From SZAS-79 sp038329645 (GTDB lineage Bacteria; Pseudomonadota; Gammaproteobacteria; Burkholderiales; SG8-39): 33,796 nucleotides of DNA. The notes beneath the pieces are model-generated. The model ran no database searches and was not told where the DNA came from. It was given only the letters and a program-made list of their open reading frames with translations. A program made the position numbers and the translations under genes. This document shows, piece by piece, positions 7,895 through 15,516 of the stretch; within the stretch, counting starts at the first letter, position 1, and every line of letters begins with the position of its first letter. The stretch is from the NCBI GenBank assembly GCA_038329645.1, contig JBBQNG010000007.1, positions 1 through 33,796 of the forward strand, given 5' to 3'.

Positions 7895-9402
7895 CCCAGG
7901 AACAAGCGGTACGCCGGGTTGCGGCTCTCGTCGGCGTACGGGTAGCCGAGCGCGGCAAGGAACCGCCGGAAAGCGGCCATCTCCTTTTTCGGCACCTGCA
8001 TGCCGACCAGCACGCGGCCGTAATCCGCGCCGTGGTTGCGGTAGTGGAACAGGCTGATGTTCCAGTCGGTGCGCATGTTTTCGAGGAATCGCATGAGCGC
8101 GCCCGGCCGCTCGGGGAACTCGAAGCGGTAAAGCAGCTCGTCCTTGGCGATCGCCGCGTGCCCGCCTACGAGGTGGCGCACGTGCAATTTGGCCATTTCG
8201 TTGTCGGACAGGTCGAGCGTCTTCAAGCCGTGGCGTCCCAGGGTGCGGACGATCTTTGCCGTCTCGTCGGTGCCGTGCACCTGCACGCCGACGAATACGT
8301 GCGCTTCCTTCGGGTCGGCGATACGGTAGTTGAACTCGGTGATGTTGCGCGCGCCCAGCGTGGCGCAGAACCGCTTGAAGCTGCCCGGCTTCTCGGGAAT
8401 GCTCACTGCCAGGATCGCCTCGCGATGCTCGCCCACCTCGGCGCGCTCGGCGACGAAACGCAGGCGGTCGAAGTTGGTGTTCGCGCCGCACGCAATGGCT
8501 ACCAGCGTCTCGCCCCTGATGCCGGTCTTCTCCGCATAGGCCTTGGCGCCCGCGACCGACAGCGCCCCGGCCGGCTCGAGGACGGAACGATTGTCCTCGA
8601 ACACGTCCTTGATCGCGGCGCAGGTCGAATCCGTATCGACCAGGATCATCTCGTCGACGTATTTGCTCGCGAGGCGGAAAGTCTCTTCCCCGACGCGCTT
8701 GACCGCCACGCCGTCGGCGAAGAGGCCCACGTGGGCAAGCGTCACCCGCTTGCCGGCCTTGAGCGAGCGGGTCATGGCGTCCGAATCGATGGGCTCAACA
8801 CCAATGATCTTGATCTCGGGCCGCACGCTCTTCACATACGCTGCGATGCCGGAGATGAGCCCGCCGCCCCCTACGGCAACGAAGATCGCGTGGATGGGCT
8901 TGGGATGCTGGCGCAAGATCTCCATGCCTATCGTGCCCTGTCCGGCAATCACGTCGGGGTCGTCGTAGGGATGCACGAAAGTAAGGTTGCGCTTCTTCTC
9001 CAGCTTCTTCGCGTGCTCGTAGGCCTCGTCGTACGAGTCGCCGATCAGCACGACCTCGGCGCCGCGCGCGGCCACCGCGTCGATCTTGATGCGCGGCGTC
9101 GTGACCGGCATCACGATCACCGCGCGGCAACCCAGCTTCTGCGCCGAAAGTGCGACGCCCTGGGCGTGATTGCCGGCCGAAGCGGCGATTACGCCCCGCT
9201 TGAGCTTGTCCTTCGGCAGCCCCGACATTTTGTTGTAGGCCCCGCGCAGCTTGAACGAGAATACCGACTGCATGTCTTCGCGCTTGAGCAAGACGCGATT
9301 GCCGATGCGCGCCGAAAGGTTGGGCGCGAGTTCGAGCGGGGTCTCGACCGCCACGTCATAGACGCGCGCGGTGAGGATTTTCTGCAGATAATCGCGGGCC
9401 AT
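7891..9402 (-). CDS. ilvA: Threonine ammonia-lyase, biosynthetic
   Basis: PLP enzyme converting L-threonine to 2-oxobutanoate and ammonia, the first step of isoleucine synthesis. The start at 9402 (MARDYLQKIL) matches the family; the longer reading to 9459 adds a non-conserved leader. Lys51 in SFKLRGAY is the PLP Schiff-base lysine, and the glycine-rich phosphate loop AVGGGGL and SAGNHAQG segments are present. Two C-terminal ACT-like regulatory domains (from about residue 330 on, with SIPEKPGSF and FPERPGALMRF) indicate the feedback-regulated biosynthetic form, with isoleucine as the expected inhibitor. The length of 503 is normal. Monocistronic, divergent from the yqaA-like gene. Confidence 0.96.
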   Translation of the reverse strand: MARDYLQKILTARVYDVAVETPLELAPNLSARIGNRVLLKREDMQSVFSFKLRGAYNKMSGLPKDKLKRGVIAASAGNHAQGVALSAQKLGCRAVIVMPVTTPRIKIDAVAARGAEVVLIGDSYDEAYEHAKKLEKKRNLTFVHPYDDPDVIAGQGTIGMEILRQHPKPIHAIFVAVGGGGLISGIAAYVKSVRPEIKIIGVEPIDSDAMTRSLKAGKRVTLAHVGLFADGVAVKRVGEETFRLASKYVDEMILVDTDSTCAAIKDVFEDNRSVLEPAGALSVAGAKAYAEKTGIRGETLVAIACGANTNFDRLRFVAERAEVGEHREAILAVSIPEKPGSFKRFCATLGARNITEFNYRIADPKEAHVFVGVQVHGTDETAKIVRTLGRHGLKTLDLSDNEMAKLHVRHLVGGHAAIAKDELLYRFEFPERPGALMRFLENMRTDWNISLFHYRNHGADYGRVLVGMQVPKKEMAAFRRFLAALGYPYADESRNPAYRLFLG

Positions 9403-9428
9403 GAGGCACACCGGCTCAAAAAGGGCGT

Positions 9429-9448
9429 CAAGGGTAACAAGACCCTTG
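9429..9448. promoter_or_regulatory. Inverted repeat between ilvA and yqaA-like gene
   Basis: A perfect 7-base inverted repeat, CAAGGGT and ACCCTTG with a 6-base spacer, lies in the 65-base divergent gap, 27 bases upstream of the ilvA start and 19 upstream of the other gene. It could be an operator or an mRNA leader hairpin. No matching -35/-10 pair was identified, so the role is inferred from position only. Confidence 0.3.
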
Positions 9449-9467
9449 CGGCGCAACAAGGAAACCG

Positions 9468-9902
9468 ATGCAGGACTGGATTTCGCCTTGGATTTCAGAA
9501 GACGGCGGCCTCGCAGGCCTATTCGCCGCGAGCTTTCTCGCTTCCACCATCGTGCCCCTTTCGTCCGAGGTGGTCCTGTTCGCCTACCTGAAGCTCTATC
9601 CGGGAGAGGTCACGCTGGCGCTCGCACTGGCCACGCTCGGCAATACGCTGGGCGGCCTCACGTCGTATGCGCTAGGAAGGGTTCTCCCGGCCCGCGTGCA
9701 GAAGAAGCTCGATCCGCGCGTGCTCGAAAAGCTCAGGCGTTACGGCAGCCCGCTGGCTTTCTTCGCGTGGCTGCCGGTGGTCGGCGACGCGCTATGCATT
9801 GCCGCGGGATGGTTGCGCCTGAACTGGATTGCGGTCACCGCTTTCATGGCGGCCGGCCGGCTGTTGCGCTATTGGGTCGTCGCGCAGGGCGCGCTGATTT
9901 GA
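9468..9902 (+). CDS. YqaA-like small inner-membrane protein (SNARE-associated/DedA-related)
   Basis: A 144-residue hydrophobic protein with three or four likely membrane segments (about 14-42, 49-67, 92-114, 118-140). The FLASTIVPLSSEVVL stretch followed by a glycine-rich NTLGGLTSYALGR segment is typical of the YqaA branch of the SNARE-associated/DedA family. DedA relatives are linked to envelope homeostasis and lipid-carrier flipping; YqaA itself has no defined role. A good ribosome site (AAGGA, 6 bases before the ATG) supports the start. Confidence 0.9.
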   Translation: MQDWISPWISEDGGLAGLFAASFLASTIVPLSSEVVLFAYLKLYPGEVTLALALATLGNTLGGLTSYALGRVLPARVQKKLDPRVLEKLRRYGSPLAFFAWLPVVGDALCIAAGWLRLNWIAVTAFMAAGRLLRYWVVAQGALI

Positions 9903-10030
9903 ATCACCCGAATTCTTGACCTGAAATTTCGGCCGCTACTCGATCACCGCCGTCGCCTGCACCAGGATCGCGGGAGAAGTCGGCTTAGTAAAGCACTGCA
10001 GCGAACGTCGGCCGGTGGCCGTAACCGGCA
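9903..10030. other. Intergenic segment with a possible gene remnant
   Basis: 128 bases between the convergent yqaA-like and DUF305 genes. Read on the reverse strand, 10025-9936 translates to a short segment ending in ILVQATAVIE and a stop. That ending recalls the last beta strand of RidA-family proteins, but the match is too short to name a gene. No terminator hairpin with a T-run was seen. Confidence 0.25.
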
Positions 10031-10465
10031 TTACTTCGCCGGCCCCCGCGTACCGCCGAGCGCAGGAAAATCGCCCGGTTCCGGTTCGGGGTTGACGCGC
10101 AGAATCGCGAGCCGCCGCTTCATGCCCTCTATCTCGACGACCTGGCCCGTGATTATCTCCTCGGCAAGCTTGCGCGTGAGCGGATCGCGGCCATGGATGA
10201 GCACCAGCCGCGCCATTTCCACCGCGCCTTCGTGGTGCGGAATCATCATGGCAAGAAAGTCGATGTCCGCGTTGCCGGTGTAGCCCGGCGCATGCATGTC
10301 GTTCATCATCTTTTGCATACCAACGCCCATTTCCACGGCGAAGCGCGCGAATGCGGGATCGTATTTGGCGGGCGTGGACGCCGCCTGTACATGACCCTCG
10401 TGCCCCTGCTGCGCCAGCGCCGGGCCGACCACGAACCACGCCAGAAGAATAAGACGCCTTAGCAT
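10031..10465 (-). CDS. Secreted DUF305 protein
   Basis: A 144-residue protein opening with a signal peptide (MLRRLILLAWFVVGPALA, likely cut before QQ at 18/19), so periplasmic or secreted. The family signature MMIPHHEGAVEMA is at 73-85; it is also histidine- and methionine-rich (GHEGH at 21-25, MQKMMNDMH at 50-58). DUF305 proteins are ferritin-like four-helix proteins often found near metal, especially copper, homeostasis genes, but their activity is not settled. The ATG at 10465 lies only 8 bases after the stop of the upstream beta-propeller gene, so the two form a transcription unit and may work together in the periplasm. Confidence 0.9.
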   Translation of the reverse strand: MLRRLILLAWFVVGPALAQQGHEGHVQAASTPAKYDPAFARFAVEMGVGMQKMMNDMHAPGYTGNADIDFLAMMIPHHEGAVEMARLVLIHGRDPLTRKLAEEIITGQVVEIEGMKRRLAILRVNPEPEPGDFPALGGTRGPAK

Positions 10466-10473
10466 CGCACTTC

Positions 10474-11838
10474 CTAAGCCGTCTGGCCCTTGAAACCCGG
10501 GCGCACGTAAACCAGGTTGATGCTCTTCTTGTTGCGCAGCTCGCCGGAAGGCAATTTCAGCGCGCCGAGCGGGATCTGCCCGATGAATTCCGGACTGAAC
10601 GGGTCGGACACATCGAAAGCGCTGCAGCAGGTTTGGCCCGCGTTGGGCGTGCCCGGCAGTTCGTCCTGCTCGTGCGCGATGTAGAGCAGATCGTTGGCCG
10701 GGTTGGTCCAAATGCCATGCGCCTCCCGCGCGTGCGAGAAAAACATCCCCACCACCTTGCGCGCGCCAGCCGCCGCGCTGCGGTCGATGATGGCGATCTG
10801 GCTCGAAGCCACGCCGCCCGGACCGTTGTCGTCCACCCTCGCCAGACTCGCGTAAACCACGCTGCCCCTGCTGTTGCCCACGAACTCGACGTGGTTCGGC
10901 CGCGCCAGGTTGCCGAGAGGCACCGCATCGAGCAGACCGAAGGGTTCGGCGCAGGAACGCGCGGATACCGTATCGGCCAGCTTGTGCGAGAACCAGACCT
11001 CCTTGCCGTCAGGCGAAGTCTTGAGAAAGGGCGTGAAACCCGGCTTGTCCTGGCCGCCGATATCGAGCGTGGTGAGCCGTTCCGGACGCGAATAGCCATT
11101 GGCATCAGCGTTGACGCGGAACACGTCGACCTTCGAAACTTTTTGGCTGGCGACGAAAGCAATCTGGCCAGCCCGGTCGAACCAGACTTGGGCTGGACCG
11201 TTGATGGTATTGACGAAGCGCAAGATCGCGCCCGACTCCGTGCCGCCCGCCTGGGCCACGGCACGCTCGACGTCGAGGATGGCGATGCGGTCCTCGCCGC
11301 GCAGCGTGACCCACAGCTCCTTGCCGTTCCGCGTGAAGGTCGGCTCATGCGGCTCGCGCCCGACGAGGATGCCGCTGGAGAGCCGCTCCGCATTCGTCGT
11401 CGGGCCCGCCTGCGGGCTCGGGGAATTGCCGACGACTTTCTTCGCAGCGGCGTCGATCAAGTAAATGTTGCTCGAGCCGCGGCCGCTGGTCGCAAGGAAG
11501 CGTCCATCGGGCGAGGGCACGGCGCCGTGCGCGTCAATGCAGCCGTGATAAAGCGGCTTGTGGATCATCGCCGCGGGCGTCGGCATCACCCCCGCAGTGA
11601 CGAGACGAAACGGCGGACGCGGATCCTCGTCGAAACTCGTCAGATTGATGGTGGTCTCGACCGTGTTGCTGCGCGGATCGATTACCGCAATCGTGTTTGA
11701 GTCCTCGTTCGTGATGTAAACGCGGTCGTTCGGCCCGATGCTCGCCCCGCCCGCTTGCGCGAATGCGGGCCGGCTGCCGATTGCGCCGGCCGCCGCTGCA
11801 GTGGCAAGTTTCAAGAAATCACGTCTTGTTTCATTCAT
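10474..11838 (-). CDS. Tat-exported YVTN-type beta-propeller protein
   Basis: A 454-residue protein. The start at 11838 is fixed by a strong ribosome site (GGAG, 8 bases upstream) and by an immediate twin-arginine signal, TRRDFLKLATAAAAG (4-18), with cleavage likely after AFA at 27; a longer reading frame upstream is not needed. The mature part carries YVTN-like blades (RVYITNEDSNTIAVID, FLATSGRGSSNIYLID, ELWVTLRGEDRIAILD). Conserved-looking His/Cys clusters are CIDAHG (100-105), SHAREAHG and QTCCSAFD. Tat export suggests folding or cofactor loading before export, but no enzyme class can be assigned. It is the first gene of a pair with DUF305. Confidence 0.85.
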   Translation of the reverse strand: MNETRRDFLKLATAAAAGAIGSRPAFAQAGGASIGPNDRVYITNEDSNTIAVIDPRSNTVETTINLTSFDEDPRPPFRLVTAGVMPTPAAMIHKPLYHGCIDAHGAVPSPDGRFLATSGRGSSNIYLIDAAAKKVVGNSPSPQAGPTTNAERLSSGILVGREPHEPTFTRNGKELWVTLRGEDRIAILDVERAVAQAGGTESGAILRFVNTINGPAQVWFDRAGQIAFVASQKVSKVDVFRVNADANGYSRPERLTTLDIGGQDKPGFTPFLKTSPDGKEVWFSHKLADTVSARSCAEPFGLLDAVPLGNLARPNHVEFVGNSRGSVVYASLARVDDNGPGGVASSQIAIIDRSAAAGARKVVGMFFSHAREAHGIWTNPANDLLYIAHEQDELPGTPNAGQTCCSAFDVSDPFSPEFIGQIPLGALKLPSGELRNKKSINLVYVRPGFKGQTA

Positions 11839-12021
11839 ATCTTTTCTCCGGCTGACCTGGCTGATTTTTTGAGGGATAAGAAAATCAATCTGACCCTGCC
11901 CGCGCACTGTCTCATCGCGATAGACCTTCCCCACGTTTCGTTGCCTTGGTCGACCCCGCGCAATGCAGCTTATGTTATCTCGCGGGCCATCCAATAGAGA
12001 AAAATTTCATCCCGCGAATGA
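11839..12021. other. Upstream region of the beta-propeller gene
   Basis: Non-coding leader and promoter region of the reverse-strand propeller/DUF305 unit. No convincing -35/-10 pair was found. AAAATCAATCTGACCC at 11881-11896 resembles, from memory, a phrase recurring in repeat-rich proteobacterial intergenic DNA; that cannot be checked here. The rest of the gap to 12224 is occupied by the inverted-repeat element. Confidence 0.35.
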
Positions 12022-12193
12022 CCGCTTCGGGTCGAGGCTGTGTGAAAACGTGCGGACCCGCTCGCCAACTTCGGTTTCGCCCTCTTAGATTTTTCAGCGA
12101 GTCGAGTAGCCGCTGTAGAGGCCGCTACGACCACTTGGGCACAACGGAAAAATCAAGCGCTCGCGCTTTGACACGGCCTCGGTCGAAAGCGGA
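12022..12193. repeat. Imperfect palindromic repeat element (about 172 bp)
   Basis: The ends are inverted copies: ACCGCTTCGGGTCGAGG at 12022-12038 against TCCGCTTTCGACCGAGG read on the reverse strand from 12193 to 12177 (12 of 17 identical). Similarity continues inward (CTGTGTGAAAACG against CCGTGTCAAAGCG, 10 of 13), and GATTTTTC recurs further inside both arms. Near the centre, GTAGCCGC (12106-12113) and GCCGCTAC (12121-12128) form an imperfect hairpin. The whole can fold into one long stem-loop, as miniature inverted-repeat or REP-like elements do. No transposase is encoded. It lies between the Bug gene stop and the propeller promoter. Confidence 0.5.
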
Positions 12194-12224
12194 TGTTCCC
12201 CGGAGACCTTGCCCGCCTGTCTGG

Positions 12225-13193
12225 CTAATCCACCCGGATCTTCGCACTCTGGATCACCTCGTTCCATTTCCTGCGATCGGCGAGGATCGTGGCTTTGAAT
12301 TCCTCGCTGGACCCGGCGAGGAGTTCCATGCCGTTGTCGGTCATGAGCTGGATAAACTTTGGCTGCTTCGCGATGGTGGCGATCGCGCGATTCCAGAACG
12401 CGGTCCACTCGGGCGACTGCCCCGCGGGACCGACCACGCCGAACCAGTTGGGGATCTTGAACTCGGGAAGCGTGCCGCTGATCAAAGGCAGGTCGGGAAA
12501 CAGCGGCGAAGGCTTCACTGCGCCGAAGGCCACTGCCCGCAACCCGCCACCCTTGATCTGGCCAAGGAACTCGGGCATGTTGCCGAACATCATCGTGGTG
12601 CGCCCGCCCACCATATCGAGGATCGCCGGCGCGCCGCCCCGATACGGCACGTGCAGGATGTCCACTGCGGCAAGCTTCTTGAAGAGTTCGCCCGACAAGT
12701 GCTGCGAAGTGCCGTTGCCCGACGAGGCATAGGTGAGCTTGCCGGGATTCTTCTTTGCGAAATCGATGACCTCGGCCACCGTCTTGAAGGGCGTGCTGCT
12801 GCCGACCACCAGAATGTTGTAGACGCCCGCGAGGTTCGAGATCGGCGTGAGGTCTTTGTCCACATCGATGGTCAGCTTCTGCCCGGGCATGACCGGCGCA
12901 ACGCTCATGACGCCCATCGGCGCGAGGAAGAGCGTGTGGCCGTCAGGCGGGGCCTTGGCGCAGGCCTCGGCGGCGATGAAGCCGCTTGCGCCGGTGCGCT
13001 GCTCGACGATCACTTTCTGCCCGACTACGGGGCCGATCGCTTCGGCCATCAGGCGCCCGAGCAGGTCGGATGTCCCGCCCGGGGGAAAGCCGTTGAGGAA
13101 CCGCACGTCAGACTTCAGTTGCTGGGCGCCTGCGGGAAGCGCGGCGGCGACGCCCAGCGCGGCGAATGCGACAAGCAGGATGCGGCGATTCAT
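12225..13193 (-). CDS. Bug-family (TctC-like) periplasmic solute-binding protein
   Basis: A 322-residue binding protein with a signal peptide (MNRRILLVAFAALGVAAALPAGA, cut near 23). Family features are the FPPGGTSDLLGRLMA loop that wraps the ligand carboxylate, VEQRTGASGFIAAE, PDGHTLFL, and the second-domain HVPYRGGAPAILDMVGG. Bug proteins feed carboxylates to tripartite tricarboxylate transporters; no TctA/TctB membrane genes are visible here, so this is an orphan, as is common in betaproteobacteria where such genes are greatly amplified. Start chosen for the AAGGAG ribosome site and signal peptide. It follows uvrD by 44 bases but is probably regulated separately. The ligand is unknown. Confidence 0.93.
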   Translation of the reverse strand: MNRRILLVAFAALGVAAALPAGAQQLKSDVRFLNGFPPGGTSDLLGRLMAEAIGPVVGQKVIVEQRTGASGFIAAEACAKAPPDGHTLFLAPMGVMSVAPVMPGQKLTIDVDKDLTPISNLAGVYNILVVGSSTPFKTVAEVIDFAKKNPGKLTYASSGNGTSQHLSGELFKKLAAVDILHVPYRGGAPAILDMVGGRTTMMFGNMPEFLGQIKGGGLRAVAFGAVKPSPLFPDLPLISGTLPEFKIPNWFGVVGPAGQSPEWTAFWNRAIATIAKQPKFIQLMTDNGMELLAGSSEEFKATILADRRKWNEVIQSAKIRVD

Positions 13194-13237
13194 TCCTTGT
13201 CTCCTTGGTTGTTTTTTTGTGCTGCTGATTCTACCGG

Positions 13238-15472
13238 CTAGGCGGCCTCCAGCTTCGCCACGGCTACGGCCAGCCATTTGACGCCCTGGCGGCCGAAGTT
13301 GACCTGGACCCGCGCGTCGTTGCCCTGGCCCTCGGCATCGACGATCACGCCGCTGCCGAATTTCGGGTGCAGGACGTTCTGGCCGATACGAAATCCGCCC
13401 GCGCCGCTCCCGCCGCCGTGGCCGAATCCCTTCCTGGCGGCTTCGCGATCGACTGCGCTCGGCCCGCGAGCGCGGTTCCACGAACTGAATCCGCCGGACG
13501 CCTGCTGTTGCGCGCGCCGCTCCGAGATGCGCGGCGTGAGCCACTTGAGCAGGCTGTCGGGCAGCTCGTCGAAGAACCGCGACGGCAGGTTGTAGCGGGT
13601 CTGGCCATGCAGCATGCGGGTCTGGGCAAACGACAGGTACAGCCTTTCCCGCGCCCGCGTGATGGCCACATAGGCCAGGCGACGCTCCTCCTCGAGGCCG
13701 TCGCGCACGGGCAGGCTCTGCTCGTGCGGGAAGAGACCCTCTTCGAGTCCCGTGATGAAGACCGAGTGGAACTCCAGGCCCTTGGCCGAATGCACGGTCA
13801 TCATCTGCAGCGCATCCTGGCCCTCGCCGGCCTGATGCTCGCCGGCTTCGAGCGCGGCATGCGCGAGGAAAGCGGTGAGGGGATCGACTACCGTCGGATC
13901 TGTCGTCTCGCCGGTAGCCATGTCGATGATCGTTTCATCGGCGTCGAAAGCCGCCGCCGCGTTGACCAGCTCGCCGAGGTTCTCGATGCGGTCGGCGCCT
14001 TCGCGCTCTGTCTGGTAATGGGGCACCAGCCCGCTTTTCGCGATGACGTGGTCGACCGCCTCGGCCAGCGGCAGCCCGCGCGTGTCGTTGCGCATCTCCT
14101 CGACCAAGGCGCGGAACGAAGCGAGCGAATTGCCCGCCTTGCCCGCAAGCGCGCCGATCGACGCGTACAGGCTGGTGTTGGCCGCCCGGGCCGCATCCTG
14201 CAGCGCCTCCATCGAGCGGGCGCCGATGCCGCGCGGCGGGAAATTCGAGATACGCATGAAGGCGTTGTCGTCGTCCGAATTCTCCACCAGGCGCAGGTAG
14301 GCGAGCGCGTGCTTGATCTCCGCGCGCTCGAAAAAGCGCAGCCCGCCGTAGACGCGGTACGAAACGCCGGCGGCGAACAGAGCGTGCTCGAGAATCCGCG
14401 ACTGCGCGTTCGAACGGTACAGGATCGCCATGTCCTGGTAGCGCACCCCGTCGCGCGCAAGGCCCTGCACCTCCTCTACCAGCCAGCGCGCCTCCTCGGA
14501 ATCCGACTCGCCTTCGAACACGCGGATCGGCTCGCCCGATCCCGCGGCGGTCCACAGGTTCTTGCCCAGGCGGTTCGCGTTGTTGGCGATCAGCGCATTC
14601 GCCGCGTCGAGGATGTTGCCGTGCGAGCGGTAATTCTGCTCGAGGCGGACGACCTTCTCAACCCTGTAGTCCCTTTCGAAGTCGGCCATGTTGCCGACGT
14701 TCGCGCCGCGAAACGCATAGATCGACTGGTCGTCGTCGCCTACCGCGAAGATCGATGTCTCGGGACCCGCGAGCAGCTTGAGCCAGCGGTACTGCAGCTT
14801 GTTGGTGTCCTGGAACTCGTCGACCAGGATGTGACGGAAGCGTTGCGCATAGTGCGTACGCAGCAACTCGTTGCGTGACAATAGCTCGTAGCTGCGCAAC
14901 AGGAGCTCGGGAAAATCCGCCACGCCCTCGCGCTGGCATTGCGAGTCGTACGCAGCGTAGATCTCGATGAAGCGCCGCGACAGATCGTCGGTGGCCTGGA
15001 CGGCTTGCGCGCGCTCGCCCTCTTCCTTCCTGCCGTTGATGAACCACTGCACTTCGCGCGGCGGGAACTTGTCGTCGTCGACATCCATCGTCTTGAGCAG
15101 GCGCTTCACCACCGCGAGCTGGTCTGCCGTGTCGAGGATCTGGAAGGTCTGCGGCAACCCCGCATCGCGGTGATGCATGCGCAGCATGCGGTTGCAAAGG
15201 CCGTGGAACGTGCCGATCCACATCCCGCGCGGATTCACCGGCAGCATCGCGGTGAGGCGCGTGAGCATCTCGCGCGCCGCCTTGTTGGTGAAAGTTACCG
15301 CGAGGATGCCGGAGGGCGAGACGAACCCGTTTTTGACCAGCCATGCGATGCGCGTGGTGAGTACGCGTGTCTTGCCGCTGCCGGCGCCGGCAAGGATGAG
15401 CGCATGCTGCCGGTCGGGAAGCGTGACCGCCGCAAGCTGCTCGGGATTGAGGTGTTCGAGGTGGAGGGACAA
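13238..15472 (-). CDS. uvrD: ATP-dependent DNA helicase UvrD/PcrA type
   Basis: Superfamily 1A 3'-5' helicase acting in nucleotide-excision and mismatch repair. Visible motifs are Walker A AGAGSGKT (28-35), VTFTNKAAREM (59-69), Walker B DEFQDTN (218-224), motif III GDDDQSIYAFRGA (245-257) and VHSAKGLEF. The C-terminal FRIGQNVLHPKFGSGVIV segment is the Tudor-like domain that binds RNA polymerase in UvrD/PcrA. The start is TTG 15472; an in-frame stop lies just upstream and no ATG/GTG precedes Walker A, while LNPEQLAAV right after the start matches family N-termini. The length of 744 is normal. Upstream neighbour is the FecR/SPOR gene, 44 bases away. Confidence 0.96.
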   Translation of the reverse strand: MSLHLEHLNPEQLAAVTLPDRQHALILAGAGSGKTRVLTTRIAWLVKNGFVSPSGILAVTFTNKAAREMLTRLTAMLPVNPRGMWIGTFHGLCNRMLRMHHRDAGLPQTFQILDTADQLAVVKRLLKTMDVDDDKFPPREVQWFINGRKEEGERAQAVQATDDLSRRFIEIYAAYDSQCQREGVADFPELLLRSYELLSRNELLRTHYAQRFRHILVDEFQDTNKLQYRWLKLLAGPETSIFAVGDDDQSIYAFRGANVGNMADFERDYRVEKVVRLEQNYRSHGNILDAANALIANNANRLGKNLWTAAGSGEPIRVFEGESDSEEARWLVEEVQGLARDGVRYQDMAILYRSNAQSRILEHALFAAGVSYRVYGGLRFFERAEIKHALAYLRLVENSDDDNAFMRISNFPPRGIGARSMEALQDAARAANTSLYASIGALAGKAGNSLASFRALVEEMRNDTRGLPLAEAVDHVIAKSGLVPHYQTEREGADRIENLGELVNAAAAFDADETIIDMATGETTDPTVVDPLTAFLAHAALEAGEHQAGEGQDALQMMTVHSAKGLEFHSVFITGLEEGLFPHEQSLPVRDGLEEERRLAYVAITRARERLYLSFAQTRMLHGQTRYNLPSRFFDELPDSLLKWLTPRISERRAQQQASGGFSSWNRARGPSAVDREAARKGFGHGGGSGAGGFRIGQNVLHPKFGSGVIVDAEGQGNDARVQVNFGRQGVKWLAVAVAKLEAA

Positions 15473-15481
15473 AGCTCCGTG

Positions 15482-15487
15482 ATTATA
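15482..15487 (-). promoter_or_regulatory. Candidate -10 box for uvrD
   Basis: Reverse-strand TATAAT, a perfect sigma-70 -10 hexamer, about 9 bases upstream of the TTG start. No -35 hexamer at 17 bases. If used, the transcript would have almost no leader before the start codon. Confidence 0.3.
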
Positions 15488-15516
15488 GCCGCGCGACTAG
15501 GTCGCCGAGCCTGCGC

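Noticed and set aside
9403..9459. A 19-residue N-terminal extension of ilvA
   Set aside because: The extension is not family-like and runs through the inverted repeat; the ATG at 9402 opens on the conserved region.
8032..9591. A 519-residue forward open frame opposite ilvA
   Set aside because: Antisense shadow of ilvA; no recognisable domain or ribosome site.
13367..14878. A 503-residue forward open frame opposite uvrD
   Set aside because: Antisense shadow of the helicase gene; no domain.
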